Positions 33,619-43,408 are shown, numbered from the stretch's first letter. The stretch is 64,000 nucleotides of DNA from an uncultured SAR86 cluster bacterium (GCA_902574355.1 CACGNN010000001.1:1-64000), one strand, 5' to 3'. Translations and numbers: made by a program. The notes: generated by a model not told the origin, from the sequence alone.

Positions 33619-35790
33619 ATGCATGTGGATGTATCAGAAATCTTCGAAAGTTTAAATGAACCCCAAAGGAATGCAGTAACCTCCGAATCTAAGAATTTAC
33701 TCGTTCTTGCGGGCGCAGGCTCAGGAAAAACAAGAGTTATTGCCCATCGAGTAGCGTGGCTTATTAAAGCTGAAAATATAAATCCACATTCAATTTTAAC
33801 TGTTACTTTTACCAATAAAGCTTCTAGAGAGATGCGTGGAAGAATTGAAGACATTGTTCAAGAGGAGATGGGAAATTTTTGGTGCGGAACTTTTCATGGA
33901 ATCTCGCATCGATTATTAAGGACACATTGGGAGGAAGCCGGCCTCAGAAAGGAATTTGCGATTCTAGACTCAGAGGATCAGTACAGGGTAATTAAGAGAG
34001 TAGTTAAATCAATGGGATTAGATGATACCAAATGGCCTCCACGGCAGATTCAATGGTTTATAAATAAGCAAAAAGATGAATGTAGAAGATCAAAAGATGT
34101 AGAGGTGGCAGATGATTATTTCGCTGAAAAGATGGCTGAAGTATATAAGGTTTATGAAGAGCTATGCGAGAGAGAAAGTTTAGTAGATTTTGGAGAATTG
34201 CTGCTTAGAATTTATATATTACTCAAAAGCAATGAAGAGGTCTTGAGGCACTATCAAAGAAGGTTTAGCCATATATTAGTAGATGAATTTCAAGATACTA
34301 ATGAAGTCCAATATCAGTTTTTGAGACTTCTAGCTGATGGCGGTGCACACTTTATGTCTGTAGGAGATGATGACCAATCAATTTATGGTTGGAGAGGTGC
34401 AAAAAGTGAAAACATAAATAGATTTACAACTGATTACAAAAATACTGAAATAATTAGACTAGAGCAAAACTATAGGTCAACCTCAGTTATTTTGAATGCT
34501 GCAAATGCAGTCATTAAAAATAATCAAGGAAGAATGGGAAAGGAACTTTGGACTGATCAGAAAGAAGGTGAACCAATTTCTATATATTCAGCTTACAACG
34601 AAGATGATGAAGCTAGGTATGTTGTCGGCAGCATACAGAATTGGGTTAACCAAGGAAGAAGTCTTGATGAAGTTGCAATCCTTTACAGATCCAATGCACA
34701 ATCCAGAGTACTTGAAGAGGCAATTTTAAGAGAATCTTTACCCTATAAGATTTATGGTGGTTTGAGATTCTATGAGAGAGCAGAAATCAAGAATGCTATG
34801 AGTTACTTAAGACTTTTATATGGTAGAGAAGATGACGCAGCATTTGAAAGGGTTATCAACATTCCACCAAGAGGTATAGGTGCTAAGACCATAGATATAA
34901 TTAGAGCTAAAGCCGCAGAAAAAAATATGTCCCTGTGGAAAGCTTGTGAAGAACTAATAGACATCGAGGGGTTAACAGCTAGAGCATCTCAGTCCATTCA
35001 AGGATTTATGTCTAGTTTCAATACTCTTGAGTCAGATACGAGAGATTTACAACTCAGAGATATAGTTGATATGGCCATTGAAAGAAGTGGGCTAATCGAA
35101 TATCACAAGAAAGAAGCTGGTGAAAAAGGAAGGACGAGAGTTGAAAACTTATCGGAGTTAGTAGGTGCTGCCAGAGATTTTGAACCTGATTCTTTTGATG
35201 AACTAGAGGAGAGTGCCTTAAAGATGTTCATAGATCATGCCGCCCTTGATGCTGGAGAGACTCAAGCTTCAGAGCATGAGTCTGCCATACAACTTATGAC
35301 ACTGCATTCTGCCAAAGGGCTAGAATTTCCTCTGGTTTTCATAACTGGATTTGAAGAAGGACTCTTTCCACATAAATTATCTATAGAAGACCCAAATCAG
35401 TTACAGGAAGAGAGGAGACTTTGCTATGTAGGTATGACTAGGTCTATGGAAAAGTTATTTGTTACTTATGCAGAAATGAGAAATTTATATGGCTCGGAAA
35501 ATTTTAATCCTGCTTCAAGGTTTTTAAGAGAGATACCTGATGAGTTAACCGTTGAGGTTCGTACAGGTGGCAATGTTACTAGAACTTCAAAAAATAGTTC
35601 AAGCAAAATTTCTGGAGAGGTTCCGGATACAAACTTTAAATTAGGACAAAGGGTCCTTCATGAGGCTTTTGGAGAAGGTGTGATTCTGAATTACGAAGGC
35701 GAAGGCGCTAATGCGAGAGTAGAGGTTAATTTTGATTCAAGTACAACTAAATGGCTCATGGTTGCTTACGCCAAACTGCAAAATATATAA
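33619..35790 (+). CDS. uvrD: UvrD/Rep-family DNA helicase (DNA helicase II)
   Basis: A 723-residue superfamily 1A helicase that unwinds DNA 3' to 5' in excision and mismatch repair. Walker A is AGAGSGKT at residues 31-38, followed by motif Ia TVTFTNKASREM. Motif II is VDEFQDTN, motif III GDDDQSIYGWRGA, and motif IV EQNYRSTSVIL. Motif VI is YVGMTRS. The C-terminal VLHEAFGEGVIL segment is the UvrD Tudor-like tail. Length matches E. coli UvrD (720). The start ATG lies 120 bases from the divergent MazG-like gene. I see no LexA-box-like sequence upstream. Confidence 0.95.
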   Translation: MHVDVSEIFESLNEPQRNAVTSESKNLLVLAGAGSGKTRVIAHRVAWLIKAENINPHSILTVTFTNKASREMRGRIEDIVQEEMGNFWCGTFHGISHRLLRTHWEEAGLRKEFAILDSEDQYRVIKRVVKSMGLDDTKWPPRQIQWFINKQKDECRRSKDVEVADDYFAEKMAEVYKVYEELCERESLVDFGELLLRIYILLKSNEEVLRHYQRRFSHILVDEFQDTNEVQYQFLRLLADGGAHFMSVGDDDQSIYGWRGAKSENINRFTTDYKNTEIIRLEQNYRSTSVILNAANAVIKNNQGRMGKELWTDQKEGEPISIYSAYNEDDEARYVVGSIQNWVNQGRSLDEVAILYRSNAQSRVLEEAILRESLPYKIYGGLRFYERAEIKNAMSYLRLLYGREDDAAFERVINIPPRGIGAKTIDIIRAKAAEKNMSLWKACEELIDIEGLTARASQSIQGFMSSFNTLESDTRDLQLRDIVDMAIERSGLIEYHKKEAGEKGRTRVENLSELVGAARDFEPDSFDELEESALKMFIDHAALDAGETQASEHESAIQLMTLHSAKGLEFPLVFITGFEEGLFPHKLSIEDPNQLQEERRLCYVGMTRSMEKLFVTYAEMRNLYGSENFNPASRFLREIPDELTVEVRTGGNVTRTSKNSSSKISGEVPDTNFKLGQRVLHEAFGEGVILNYEGEGANARVEVNFDSSTTKWLMVAYAKLQNI

Positions 35791-35805
35791 AATAAGGCAC
35801 TTAAT

Positions 35806-36903
35806 ATGAAAAGATTATTATCTATAGGGACTTTCTTTGTTCTGGTTTCTTGTTCGAACACAGAAGAATCCATTGTTGAAGATCAAGGATGTTTTTCAAA
35901 TGGAACAAAGAATTATAAATGGACCATGGTAACTACTTGGCCTAAAAATTTTCCTGGACTAGGCATGGGACCAGAAAATTTTTCTAAATATGTAAATGAA
36001 ATGACTTGCGGAAGGATGCAAATAAAAGTTTACGGAGCTGGAGAATTCGTCCCAGCTTTAGGAGTCTTTGATGCCGTTTCACAAGGAAACGTTCAGCTTG
36101 GCCATGGAGCATCTTATTATTGGACTGGAAAAGTAAAATCTTCGCAATTTTTTACAGCAGTTCCCTTTGGACTAACCGCTCAAGAAATGAATGGTTGGCT
36201 TCATTACGGAGGAGGTATGGAGCTCTGGGAAGAAGCTTATGAGCCTTTTAATTTAATCCCATTAGCAGGAGGCAATTCCGGAGTGCAGATGGCTGGTTGG
36301 TTTAAAAAAGAAATTAATTCTTTGAGTGACCTAGAGGGTCTGAAGATGAGGATACCCGGTTTAGCCGGCGAAGTATTTACTAGAGCAGGTGCCGAAACCG
36401 TAACCCTACCGGGAAACGAAATTTTTCTTTCTTTGCAACAAGGCGTGGTTGATGCTGCCGAGTGGGTTGGACCATATAATGATTTGACCTTCGGCTTCCA
36501 TCAGGTAGCTGATTATTACTATTATCCTGGATGGCATGAACCAGGCTCAACTATGGAAATTATAATAAATAAAGAAGCTTATAATTCTTTACCAGACGAT
36601 TTAAAGGCCATAATTAAATATGCTGCTAAATCAGCTAATCAAGAAATGCTCGATGAATACACTGCAAGAAATAATAAGGCTCTTACAGAACTTGTTGAGA
36701 AGCATGATGTTGATCTCAGAAAATTACCAGACAATGTCCTCATAGAATTGAAGAAAATAACTGACGAAGTCATGGAGGATTTTATTAAAGATGATCCAAT
36801 GGCGAAGAAGGTATATAAATCTTATACAGAGTTCAAAGAACAAGTAATCAATTATCATAGGATTTCTGAGAAGGCATACATAGATACACGAGAATTGGAT
36901 TGA
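35806..36903 (+). CDS. dctP: TRAP transporter substrate-binding protein, lipoprotein form
   Basis: A 365-residue DctP-type binding protein. Residues 14-17 are Leu-Val-Ser-Cys, a lipobox, so it is probably tethered to the membrane rather than free in the periplasm. It has the TWPKNFPGLG opening and AEWVGPYND segment of the TakP-like branch, which binds 2-oxoacids or similar carboxylates. The conserved Arg for carboxylate binding is in LKMRIPGLAGEVF. It follows uvrD by 15 bases with an AAGG site. Its DctQ and DctM partners lie about 1.6 kb further on the opposite strand, with lipB and lipA between. Confidence 0.88.
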   Translation: MKRLLSIGTFFVLVSCSNTEESIVEDQGCFSNGTKNYKWTMVTTWPKNFPGLGMGPENFSKYVNEMTCGRMQIKVYGAGEFVPALGVFDAVSQGNVQLGHGASYYWTGKVKSSQFFTAVPFGLTAQEMNGWLHYGGGMELWEEAYEPFNLIPLAGGNSGVQMAGWFKKEINSLSDLEGLKMRIPGLAGEVFTRAGAETVTLPGNEIFLSLQQGVVDAAEWVGPYNDLTFGFHQVADYYYYPGWHEPGSTMEIIINKEAYNSLPDDLKAIIKYAAKSANQEMLDEYTARNNKALTELVEKHDVDLRKLPDNVLIELKKITDEVMEDFIKDDPMAKKVYKSYTEFKEQVINYHRISEKAYIDTRELD

Positions 36904-37514
36904 AGAATTTAGAAGTTAGAGATATAGGTTTGGAAAAGTATCAAGATACTTGGAAGCGAATGCAGGACACAATAAATCGAAAGTCAGGAAATGACCCAGA
37001 TGAGTTGTGGTTTGTAGAGCATTATCCTGTTTATACTCTCGGGCATGCTGCTGAAGAGAAAAATATTATTAAAAATAATAATATTCCTGTAGTAAGAACA
37101 GATAGAGGTGGCCAGGTAACTTACCACGGTCCAGGACAGTTGATGATCTACTTTCTTTTAAATTTAAGAAGGCTGGGTTGGGGTCCAAAAAAATTAATTT
37201 GTGAGCTTGAAGGTGTAATGATTGATCTCTTAAGTAAATACGGAATCAATGCAAAAAGAAAAATTGGTGCTCCTGGTATCTATGTTCAAGGAAAAAAAAT
37301 AGCTTCAATAGGCCTCAAGATAAAAAAAGGTCATTGCTATCATGGCATAAGTTTTAACATAGATATGGATCTAAAACCTTTTGAAGGAATAGTTACATGT
37401 GGAATTGACTCCCTAGAGGTCGTGCAACTTAAAGATCTAGCGGAAGTCTCAATTGAGACAATTAAACAAGACTTGATGAACATACTCAGAGAGTATGATT
37501 CTGAGGCTGCATAA
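36900..37514 (+). CDS. lipB: LipB, octanoyltransferase
   Basis: A 204-residue enzyme that moves octanoate from acyl carrier protein to lipoyl domains. The RGGQVTYHGPGQLMIY signature near residue 72, the Lys in IASIGLKI and the catalytic Cys in GIVTCGI are all present. It starts with a TTG that overlaps the stop of the TRAP binding protein by four bases (TTGA), so translation may be coupled. lipA follows with a one-base overlap (TAATG). Confidence 0.95.
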   Translation: MKNLEVRDIGLEKYQDTWKRMQDTINRKSGNDPDELWFVEHYPVYTLGHAAEEKNIIKNNNIPVVRTDRGGQVTYHGPGQLMIYFLLNLRRLGWGPKKLICELEGVMIDLLSKYGINAKRKIGAPGIYVQGKKIASIGLKIKKGHCYHGISFNIDMDLKPFEGIVTCGIDSLEVVQLKDLAEVSIETIKQDLMNILREYDSEAA

Positions 37515-38464
37515 TGGAAAACTTAATACCTACAAAAACTATTAAAGAAAATGGTGTAGTTGCTGTAAAGAATGGCATAAAACCCAATTCAAATAAGCTG
37601 ATTCCGATCGAAAGAAAGCCTACATGGCTGAGAGTAAAATCACAAAACTCAAGGAAGTATAAAGAGCTAAAGAGTATTGTCTCCGATAAGAAGCTCCATA
37701 CTGTATGTGAAGAGGCAATGTGCCCAAACATCCAGGAATGCTGGAGCCATGGCACAGCAACTTTTATGTTGCTTGGTTCTGTTTGCACCCGTGCTTGCAA
37801 ATTTTGTGCTGTTGACACTGGAAACCCCAAAGGGCAATTAGATAAAGATGAGCCTATAAAAGTAGCTAATTCAATTGCTTATATGGATTTAAAATACGCA
37901 GTTTTAACTTCTGTTAACAGAGATGACTTAAGTGACGGAGGTGCTGGACATTTTTCCGATACCATTCGAGCTATTAAAGAAAAGGCTCCAGAGGTAATCA
38001 TTGAAGCATTAGTTCCAGATTTTTTAGGAAATACGAAATCCATAGAAATACTTTTAGACTCCAATCTAGAAGTATTTGCTCAAAATCTAGAAACGGTAAG
38101 TAGATTGACTAAACGTGTACGTGATCCTAGGGCTGGATATGATCAAACCTTAGAAGTGTTATCTTTTGCAAAGCTGCACTCTCCAGAAATTATTACAAAA
38201 ACAAGTTTAATGTTTGGACTTGGTGAGACTGAAGAAGAGATCTTGATAGCTTTTGAAGATATAAAAAGAGTAGGAGTAGACGTACTCACACTTGGTCAAT
38301 ATATGCGACCTACTATAAATCACTTACCAGTTGAAAAGTGGTATACGCCTGATGAATTCGATTATTTCAAAAAGATTGCGATTGAAATTGGTTTTCTGGA
38401 AGTCGCTTCTGGACCAATGGTACGTTCATCCTATAGAGCCGATAGAATAGCTCATCTTGTATAG
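37514..38464 (+). CDS. lipA: LipA, lipoyl synthase
   Basis: A 316-residue radical-SAM enzyme that inserts two sulfurs into octanoyl groups. The auxiliary cluster ligands are Cys65, Cys70 and Cys76, and the radical-SAM cluster ligands are Cys91, Cys95 and Cys98 (CTRACKFC). The C-terminal VRSSYRAD segment supplies the auxiliary-cluster Ser. It is in an operon with lipB and ends three bases from the convergent dctM gene. Length is normal. Confidence 0.96.
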   Translation: MENLIPTKTIKENGVVAVKNGIKPNSNKLIPIERKPTWLRVKSQNSRKYKELKSIVSDKKLHTVCEEAMCPNIQECWSHGTATFMLLGSVCTRACKFCAVDTGNPKGQLDKDEPIKVANSIAYMDLKYAVLTSVNRDDLSDGGAGHFSDTIRAIKEKAPEVIIEALVPDFLGNTKSIEILLDSNLEVFAQNLETVSRLTKRVRDPRAGYDQTLEVLSFAKLHSPEIITKTSLMFGLGETEEEILIAFEDIKRVGVDVLTLGQYMRPTINHLPVEKWYTPDEFDYFKKIAIEIGFLEVASGPMVRSSYRADRIAHLV

Positions 38465-38467
38465 AGA

Positions 38468-39841
38468 CTAATTTCCGTAAACTGCCCGTGGAAGAGCGGT
38501 TACCAAGTCCGGAAAAATAGCTAGAGCTATTAAAACTCCAAGCTGAATCAGAATAAAAGGGATAACTCCCCTATATATATCCTTTGTTACAAGAGTATCT
38601 GGTGCTACACCTCTTAAATAAAATAAAGCAAAACCGAATGGCGGGGTCAAAAAGGATGTTTGAAGATTTATGGCGATCATTATTCCTAGCCAAATGGGAT
38701 CAACTCCTAGCATTAATAACGCTGGTCCAACAATAGGAACTACAACTAGTGTAATTTGAATAAAATCTAATATAAAACCTAGTAGAAAAACAATCACCAT
38801 AACGACCAATACAGCACCAAATGCTCCTCCCGGTAATTCTGTAAAGATACCGGTTATAAGATCATCTCCTCCAAATCCTCTAAAAACTAATGAGAAAATT
38901 GAAGATCCTAAAAGTATCATAAAAACCATCGCAGTTATTTCGGTAGTAGTTTCAACAGCTTCCGTAAGGTTTGCCCTGGTTAAACTGCTTTTACTGACAG
39001 CAAGTAAAATAGCTCCGAGAGCTCCAACACCAGCTGCTTCCGTTGGAGTAGCAATGCCTAAAAGAATAGATCCCAATACAGAAGTTATTAAGATAAATGG
39101 AGGTAGTAAAGATGTCAGTAATATTTTCCACCTTCCAGAGACTATCGTTACTTCTTGTGATGGAGCCATCTTAGGTGAAAGATAAGCTCTGATGATTACA
39201 TAAATTGCGTAACAAAATACCAGAATAAAGCCGGGAATAATTGCTCCCATAAACAGATCACCTACTGAAACAGTTCTTGCAGAGAAATTACCAATACTCA
39301 GCTGAGATTGTTGATAAGCAGCCGAAAGAACGTCTCCCAATATTACTAATGCTATTGAAGGCGGAATGATTTGGCCCAGAGTTCCTGTAGCGCAGATAGT
39401 TCCGGCAGAAAGACTAGGATCATAGTTTCTAGACAACATAATAGGCAAAGAAATCAGTCCCATCGCTATAACTGTGGCACCAACTATTCCTGTGCTTGCT
39501 GCTATTAAGGCTCCAACGAATATGACCGAGATAGCTAGACTACCTCTAAACCCACCAATAACTTCTGCCATATTGCTCAATAAGTCTTGAGCTAGATTTG
39601 ATTTTTCTAGCAGAACACCCATGAAAACAAATAAAGGAACAGCCACAAGAGTCATATTTGTCATATCTCCATAAAGCCTATTTGGAATTGCCCCTAAGAA
39701 AGCACTTTCAAAGGTTCCTGTTATTACTCCTAGTCCAGCAAAAATAAGTGCAGTTCCTGCTAATGAAAAGGCCACAGGAAACCCTGCTAGTAAAACTAAG
39801 CAAATAACACCAAACATTAGCAATGGTATGAATTCAACCAT
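38468..39841 (-). CDS. dctM: DctM, TRAP transporter large permease
   Basis: A 457-residue inner-membrane protein with about 12-13 helices. The LVAVPLFVFMGVLLEKSNLAQDL segment near residue 65, the ASTGIVGATVIAMGLISLPIML segment, and a GTLGQIIPPSIALVILGD motif are typical of DctM. It is the sodium-driven transport subunit for the TRAP binding protein. The start overlaps the end of dctQ by eight bases, a normal arrangement. Its binding protein gene lies on the other strand beyond lipBA. Confidence 0.92.
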   Translation of the reverse strand: MVEFIPLLMFGVICLVLLAGFPVAFSLAGTALIFAGLGVITGTFESAFLGAIPNRLYGDMTNMTLVAVPLFVFMGVLLEKSNLAQDLLSNMAEVIGGFRGSLAISVIFVGALIAASTGIVGATVIAMGLISLPIMLSRNYDPSLSAGTICATGTLGQIIPPSIALVILGDVLSAAYQQSQLSIGNFSARTVSVGDLFMGAIIPGFILVFCYAIYVIIRAYLSPKMAPSQEVTIVSGRWKILLTSLLPPFILITSVLGSILLGIATPTEAAGVGALGAILLAVSKSSLTRANLTEAVETTTEITAMVFMILLGSSIFSLVFRGFGGDDLITGIFTELPGGAFGAVLVVMVIVFLLGFILDFIQITLVVVPIVGPALLMLGVDPIWLGIMIAINLQTSFLTPPFGFALFYLRGVAPDTLVTKDIYRGVIPFILIQLGVLIALAIFPDLVTALPRAVYGN

Positions 39842-40334
39842 GGTGCTTAATAACTAGATATGATTTTAGGATTTCAGAAAGACTTTGAAGAGAGAGCAAG
39901 GCTGCAACTGCGATGAGCAAAGATTTTTGTATGTAAACAAAGGGAAGACCATCTGGTTCAGGTGAAACTTCCATAATTCTCCATGAAAATTCTACGTAAC
40001 CCCATGAATACAACAGTATTGTCCAACAAACCGGTTGTAGGAAAATGATGTTACCGAGTAAATCTACAAAAGCTTTTTTAGACTCACTAAAATTTCTGTA
40101 GAAGATGTCTACTCTGACATGAGCTCCTCTTTTTAAAGCAAATGCAGCTCCAAGAAGGAATAGACTGCCATGAAGATACAGAACTACATCTTGCAAGAAA
40201 ACAGAACCCATATCCAAGCCATATCTCATAACAACGACGAGACAAGTTATAAGAACCATTATTGCAACGAACCACGAACAAATCTTTCCAGTCAATTCTG
40301 AAAATCTATCTAAATATCCACTAACGTTTTCCAA
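39834..40334 (-). CDS. dctQ: DctQ, TRAP transporter small permease
   Basis: A 166-residue protein with four predicted membrane helices, the usual length and topology for DctQ. Typical features are a VVVMRYGLDMGSVFLQDVVLYLHGSLFLLGAAFALKRGAHVRVD-type core. Together with dctM it forms the membrane part of a TRAP transporter. It is divergent from an acyl-CoA dehydrogenase gene, with 54 bases between the starts. Confidence 0.88.
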   Translation of the reverse strand: MENVSGYLDRFSELTGKICSWFVAIMVLITCLVVVMRYGLDMGSVFLQDVVLYLHGSLFLLGAAFALKRGAHVRVDIFYRNFSESKKAFVDLLGNIIFLQPVCWTILLYSWGYVEFSWRIMEVSPEPDGLPFVYIQKSLLIAVAALLSLQSLSEILKSYLVIKHHG

Positions 40335-40388
40335 GGTAAATCTATTTTTGTTAACGAGAAATTCAATTATAATTGAGGCGAGGTATTT

Positions 40389-41603
40389 ATGAACTTACAA
40401 TTTACAAAAGAAGAATTAGATTTTCAAAAGGAAGTAAGAGACTGGATTAAGGATAATTATCCTGAAGACATGAAAGACAGACTCATGAACTCTCCCAATG
40501 GCCATGTTACTAAAGAGGAGCATGTTCAATGGCAACAAGCACTTTTTTCAAAAGGGTGGGCTGGTGTAAATTGGCCTAAAGAATATGGAGGTGCTTCTTT
40601 TACAGCCTCACAAAAATATTTGTTCAGTAAAGAAATGGCAGCCGCAAGAGCCCCCGGCTTTACTGCCTTTGGAATCTCAATGGTTGCCCCCGTTATCATG
40701 GCTTTTGGATCTGACGAACAAAAAGCTAAATACCTTCCTGATATTCTTTCTTCAAAAGTATGGTGGTGTCAGGGTTATTCTGAACCTGGGTCTGGTTCGG
40801 ATCTTGCTTCACTAAAAACTAAAGCTGAAGATAAAGGCGATCACTACCTTGTTAATGGAGCCAAAACTTGGACAACAATGGCGCAACATGCTGATATGAT
40901 TTTTTGTCTCGTTAGAACAAGTCAGGAAGATATCAGGCAGAAAGGAATCTCTTTTTTGCTCATTGATATGCATTCTGAAGGAATCGAAGTCCAACCAATT
41001 AATACTTTAGATAATACTCCTATAGGACATCATGAAGTAAATACCGTATTTTTTGAGGATGTCAAAGTACCCAAAGAAAACTTAATTGGCGAAGAGGGAA
41101 AGGGCTGGACTTATGCAAAATATTTATTGGAGTTTGAGAGAGGTAACGGCTATTCATCAGAGCTTTACCAACAGCTTCAACAGCTGAAGGCAAAAGCAGA
41201 GCTAGAAGATGTAGGTGGTCATAAGTTATCAGATGACCAAAGTTTTATGGAAGAAATTGCAAAATTGGAAGTTCAAATTAATGCAATGGAAGCAACTGAG
41301 CTAAGGATATTAGGAAGCCTATCAGCCGGTCAGAATGTCGGTCCTGAATCATCTCTTTTAAAAACTAGAGGGACTGAAATAGGCCAAGCTATAACTGAAC
41401 TGGCAGTTGAACTGGTCGGTTATTATGGAGTGCCATTTCACAATCCTGGTCCTGAAATCGGAAATAATGAACCTGCCATAGGTAGTAGATTTGCGAATAC
41501 TGCCGCACCAAGATATTTTAATTATAGAAAGGCTAGTATTTATGCTGGTTCTAATGAAATACAAAGAAACATAATGGCAAAATTAGTTTTAGGTTTGAGT
41601 TAA
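40389..41603 (+). CDS. Acyl-CoA dehydrogenase
   Basis: A 404-residue flavoprotein of the acyl-CoA dehydrogenase family. The substrate/FAD segment reads CQGYSEPGSGSDLASL, the WTTMAQHAD segment follows, and the C-terminus has the YAGSNEIQRNIMAK signature. A Glu in LEFERG is in the position used as catalytic base by the IVD/FadE branch. It oxidises the alpha-beta bond of an acyl-CoA. A GAGG site lies ahead of the ATG. yaaA overlaps its stop by one base (TAATG). The chain-length preference is not readable. Confidence 0.88.
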   Translation: MNLQFTKEELDFQKEVRDWIKDNYPEDMKDRLMNSPNGHVTKEEHVQWQQALFSKGWAGVNWPKEYGGASFTASQKYLFSKEMAAARAPGFTAFGISMVAPVIMAFGSDEQKAKYLPDILSSKVWWCQGYSEPGSGSDLASLKTKAEDKGDHYLVNGAKTWTTMAQHADMIFCLVRTSQEDIRQKGISFLLIDMHSEGIEVQPINTLDNTPIGHHEVNTVFFEDVKVPKENLIGEEGKGWTYAKYLLEFERGNGYSSELYQQLQQLKAKAELEDVGGHKLSDDQSFMEEIAKLEVQINAMEATELRILGSLSAGQNVGPESSLLKTRGTEIGQAITELAVELVGYYGVPFHNPGPEIGNNEPAIGSRFANTAAPRYFNYRKASIYAGSNEIQRNIMAKLVLGLS

Positions 41604-42376
41604 TGCTGATATTAGTATCTCCTGCTAAGACCCTAGATTATGAGTCAGAGTTAAATATTAATGATTTCTCTGTTGCTTCACATCTTTCTGATAGTGAGAT
41701 TCTCATAAAAGAATTACAGAAAAAGAGCCCAGATGATCTTTCTTCCTTAATGGGCTTAAGCGAAAAATTATCGGCTCTAAATTTTGAAAGAAATATGAAT
41801 TGGACTAAGCCCATTAAACCAAATGGCACTGCTAGGCAATCTATCTTTGCTTTCAAAGGAGATGTTTATCAGGGCTTAGATGCACCTTCTCTTTCCAAGT
41901 CAGAAATTAACTACGCTCAAAAAAATCTGTGCATATTATCGGGGCTTTACGGATTACTAAAACCATTGGATCTTATGTATCCCTATAGATTAGAAATGGG
42001 GACTAAATTTAAAACTGATCGCGGTAATAACCTATATGAATTTTGGGGATCGAAGATAAATACCTCAATCAATCAAATTTCTAAAGAAAATAAATCAAAA
42101 GCAATTGTAAATTTAGCATCTGTAGAATATTTTTCAGTTCTCAAAAATAAAGAAATAAATTTACCAGTTATTAATCCTGTTTTTAAAGATTATAAAAATG
42201 GCGAATACAAAATCATAAGTTTCTTTGCCAAGAAGGCTAGAGGAACAATGGCTAGATTTATTATTCAAAACAAGATTAAGAATGCTGTTGAGCTTCAAAA
42301 CTTCAATCTTGACGGTTATCGCTTTAGTAAGAAGGAATCTAAAGAAAACTCACCCGTTTTTCTAAGAAAAGGCTAA
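41603..42376 (+). CDS. yaaA: YaaA, peroxide stress response protein
   Basis: A 257-residue protein of the YaaA/DUF328 family. The family motif LVSPAKTLDY opens the sequence, and FAFKGDVYQGLDA and LSGLYGLLKPLDLMYPYRLEMG follow. In E. coli YaaA lowers free iron during hydrogen peroxide stress and binds DNA. The start codon overlaps the acyl-CoA dehydrogenase stop. The end overlaps the convergent isomerase gene by four bases. Length is normal. Confidence 0.93.
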   Translation: MLILVSPAKTLDYESELNINDFSVASHLSDSEILIKELQKKSPDDLSSLMGLSEKLSALNFERNMNWTKPIKPNGTARQSIFAFKGDVYQGLDAPSLSKSEINYAQKNLCILSGLYGLLKPLDLMYPYRLEMGTKFKTDRGNNLYEFWGSKINTSINQISKENKSKAIVNLASVEYFSVLKNKEINLPVINPVFKDYKNGEYKIISFFAKKARGTMARFIIQNKIKNAVELQNFNLDGYRFSKKESKENSPVFLRKG

Positions 42377-43224
42377 ACGCCTACTTCTCCGTCTAAATAT
42401 TTTCTTCTTGGAAGCATATCTTCAAATTCTGGTTCTGTATTTTCTGCCTTGGCTTTAAATGCTACGGACATTTCGTCGCTAATTCCAACTGCAGTATTCC
42501 ACAGTGCTATATGATTCAATGACTCTTCCACTGTATGATCTCTTCCATAATTTAATGATTCTTTTGTTCCTGCGATAGCAAGAGGGCCTTTTGAGGCAAT
42601 GTTAGCGGCTACTTCCATGACTTTTTCCATCATTTCTTCTTTAGTTTCAAATACTTCATTTACAAGACCATGCTTCATTGCTTCTTCTGGTAGGAATCTT
42701 CTACCTGTATAAGCCAATTCTCTTACTACACCTTCAGGTATTAGTCTGGGAATTCTTTGTAAGGTGCCTACATCAGCAGCCATACCTATATTTATTTCTT
42801 GAATACAGAAGAAAGCATCTGATGTGCAATATCTCATATCTGTAGCTGTAGCAAGGTCTACACCACCACCTACACAAGCGCCTTGTACAGCGGCAATTAC
42901 AGGTATTCTAGCCTTTTCCAAGCAAGTAATTGTGTGTTGTAGATCTAGTGTCACTCGATATCCAGATTCTTTTCTCATACCCATATGGGCATTAGGTTGT
43001 TTATCTGATGGAGAGAAGTTAGCTAGGTCCATTCCTGCACAGAAATGTTTACCTTCTCCTGATAATACTATAACCCTCGCAGATGCATCATCTGAGATAC
43101 TCTCAACCAAGTGAGGAAGCTCGGACCAAAAAGCTTTATTCATGGTATTGTACTCATCTGGTCTAGACATTTTAATGTGAGCAATTTTGTTTGTAATTTC
43201 TAAATCAAAGCAAGTGTATTCCAT
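42373..43224 (-). CDS. Crotonase-family protein, delta(3,5)-delta(2,4)-dienoyl-CoA isomerase-like
   Basis: A 283-residue crotonase-fold enzyme. The oxyanion-hole segments are HFCAGMDL and GACVGGGVDL. The acidic trio Asp123, Glu143 and Asp151 has exactly the spacing of the catalytic Asp176, Glu196 and Asp204 of rat dienoyl-CoA isomerase (ECH1), in segments QEINIGMAADVGTLQRIP. This supports isomerase rather than hydratase function. It would help degrade unsaturated fatty acids with odd-positioned double bonds. A GGAG site precedes the start, and a 55-residue reading frame lies 17 bases upstream on the same strand. Confidence 0.85.
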   Translation of the reverse strand: MEYTCFDLEITNKIAHIKMSRPDEYNTMNKAFWSELPHLVESISDDASARVIVLSGEGKHFCAGMDLANFSPSDKQPNAHMGMRKESGYRVTLDLQHTITCLEKARIPVIAAVQGACVGGGVDLATATDMRYCTSDAFFCIQEINIGMAADVGTLQRIPRLIPEGVVRELAYTGRRFLPEEAMKHGLVNEVFETKEEMMEKVMEVAANIASKGPLAIAGTKESLNYGRDHTVEESLNHIALWNTAVGISDEMSVAFKAKAENTEPEFEDMLPRRKYLDGEVGV

Positions 43225-43240
43225 TTTTATCTCCGTATTT

Positions 43241-43408
43241 CTAGACAGTTTCAGCTAAATCAATGATTTCATCAACTTTTACTTTTAGTTGATCAACATG
43301 ATCAAAGGCTTTGTTGTGAGGCATCACAACTTTTCTTTCCCTGCTAAGCAGGTCTAAACCTTTTTTCAGCTCTTGAGCACTCTCTATCAACTTAGTTTTG
43401 TTTTCCAT
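43241..43408 (-). CDS. Small coiled-coil-like protein of unknown function
   Basis: A 55-residue frame with ATG at 43408 and stop at 43241. The product is highly charged and looks helical (for example KTKLIESAQELKKGLDLL and LKVKVDEIIDLAETV). It lies 17 bases ahead of the dienoyl-CoA isomerase-like gene on the same strand, so it may be co-transcribed with it. I recognise no family. The frame uses codons like its neighbours and has no rare or disrupted stretch; its coding status is only moderately sure. Confidence 0.5.
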   Translation of the reverse strand: MENKTKLIESAQELKKGLDLLSRERKVVMPHNKAFDHVDQLKVKVDEIIDLAETV

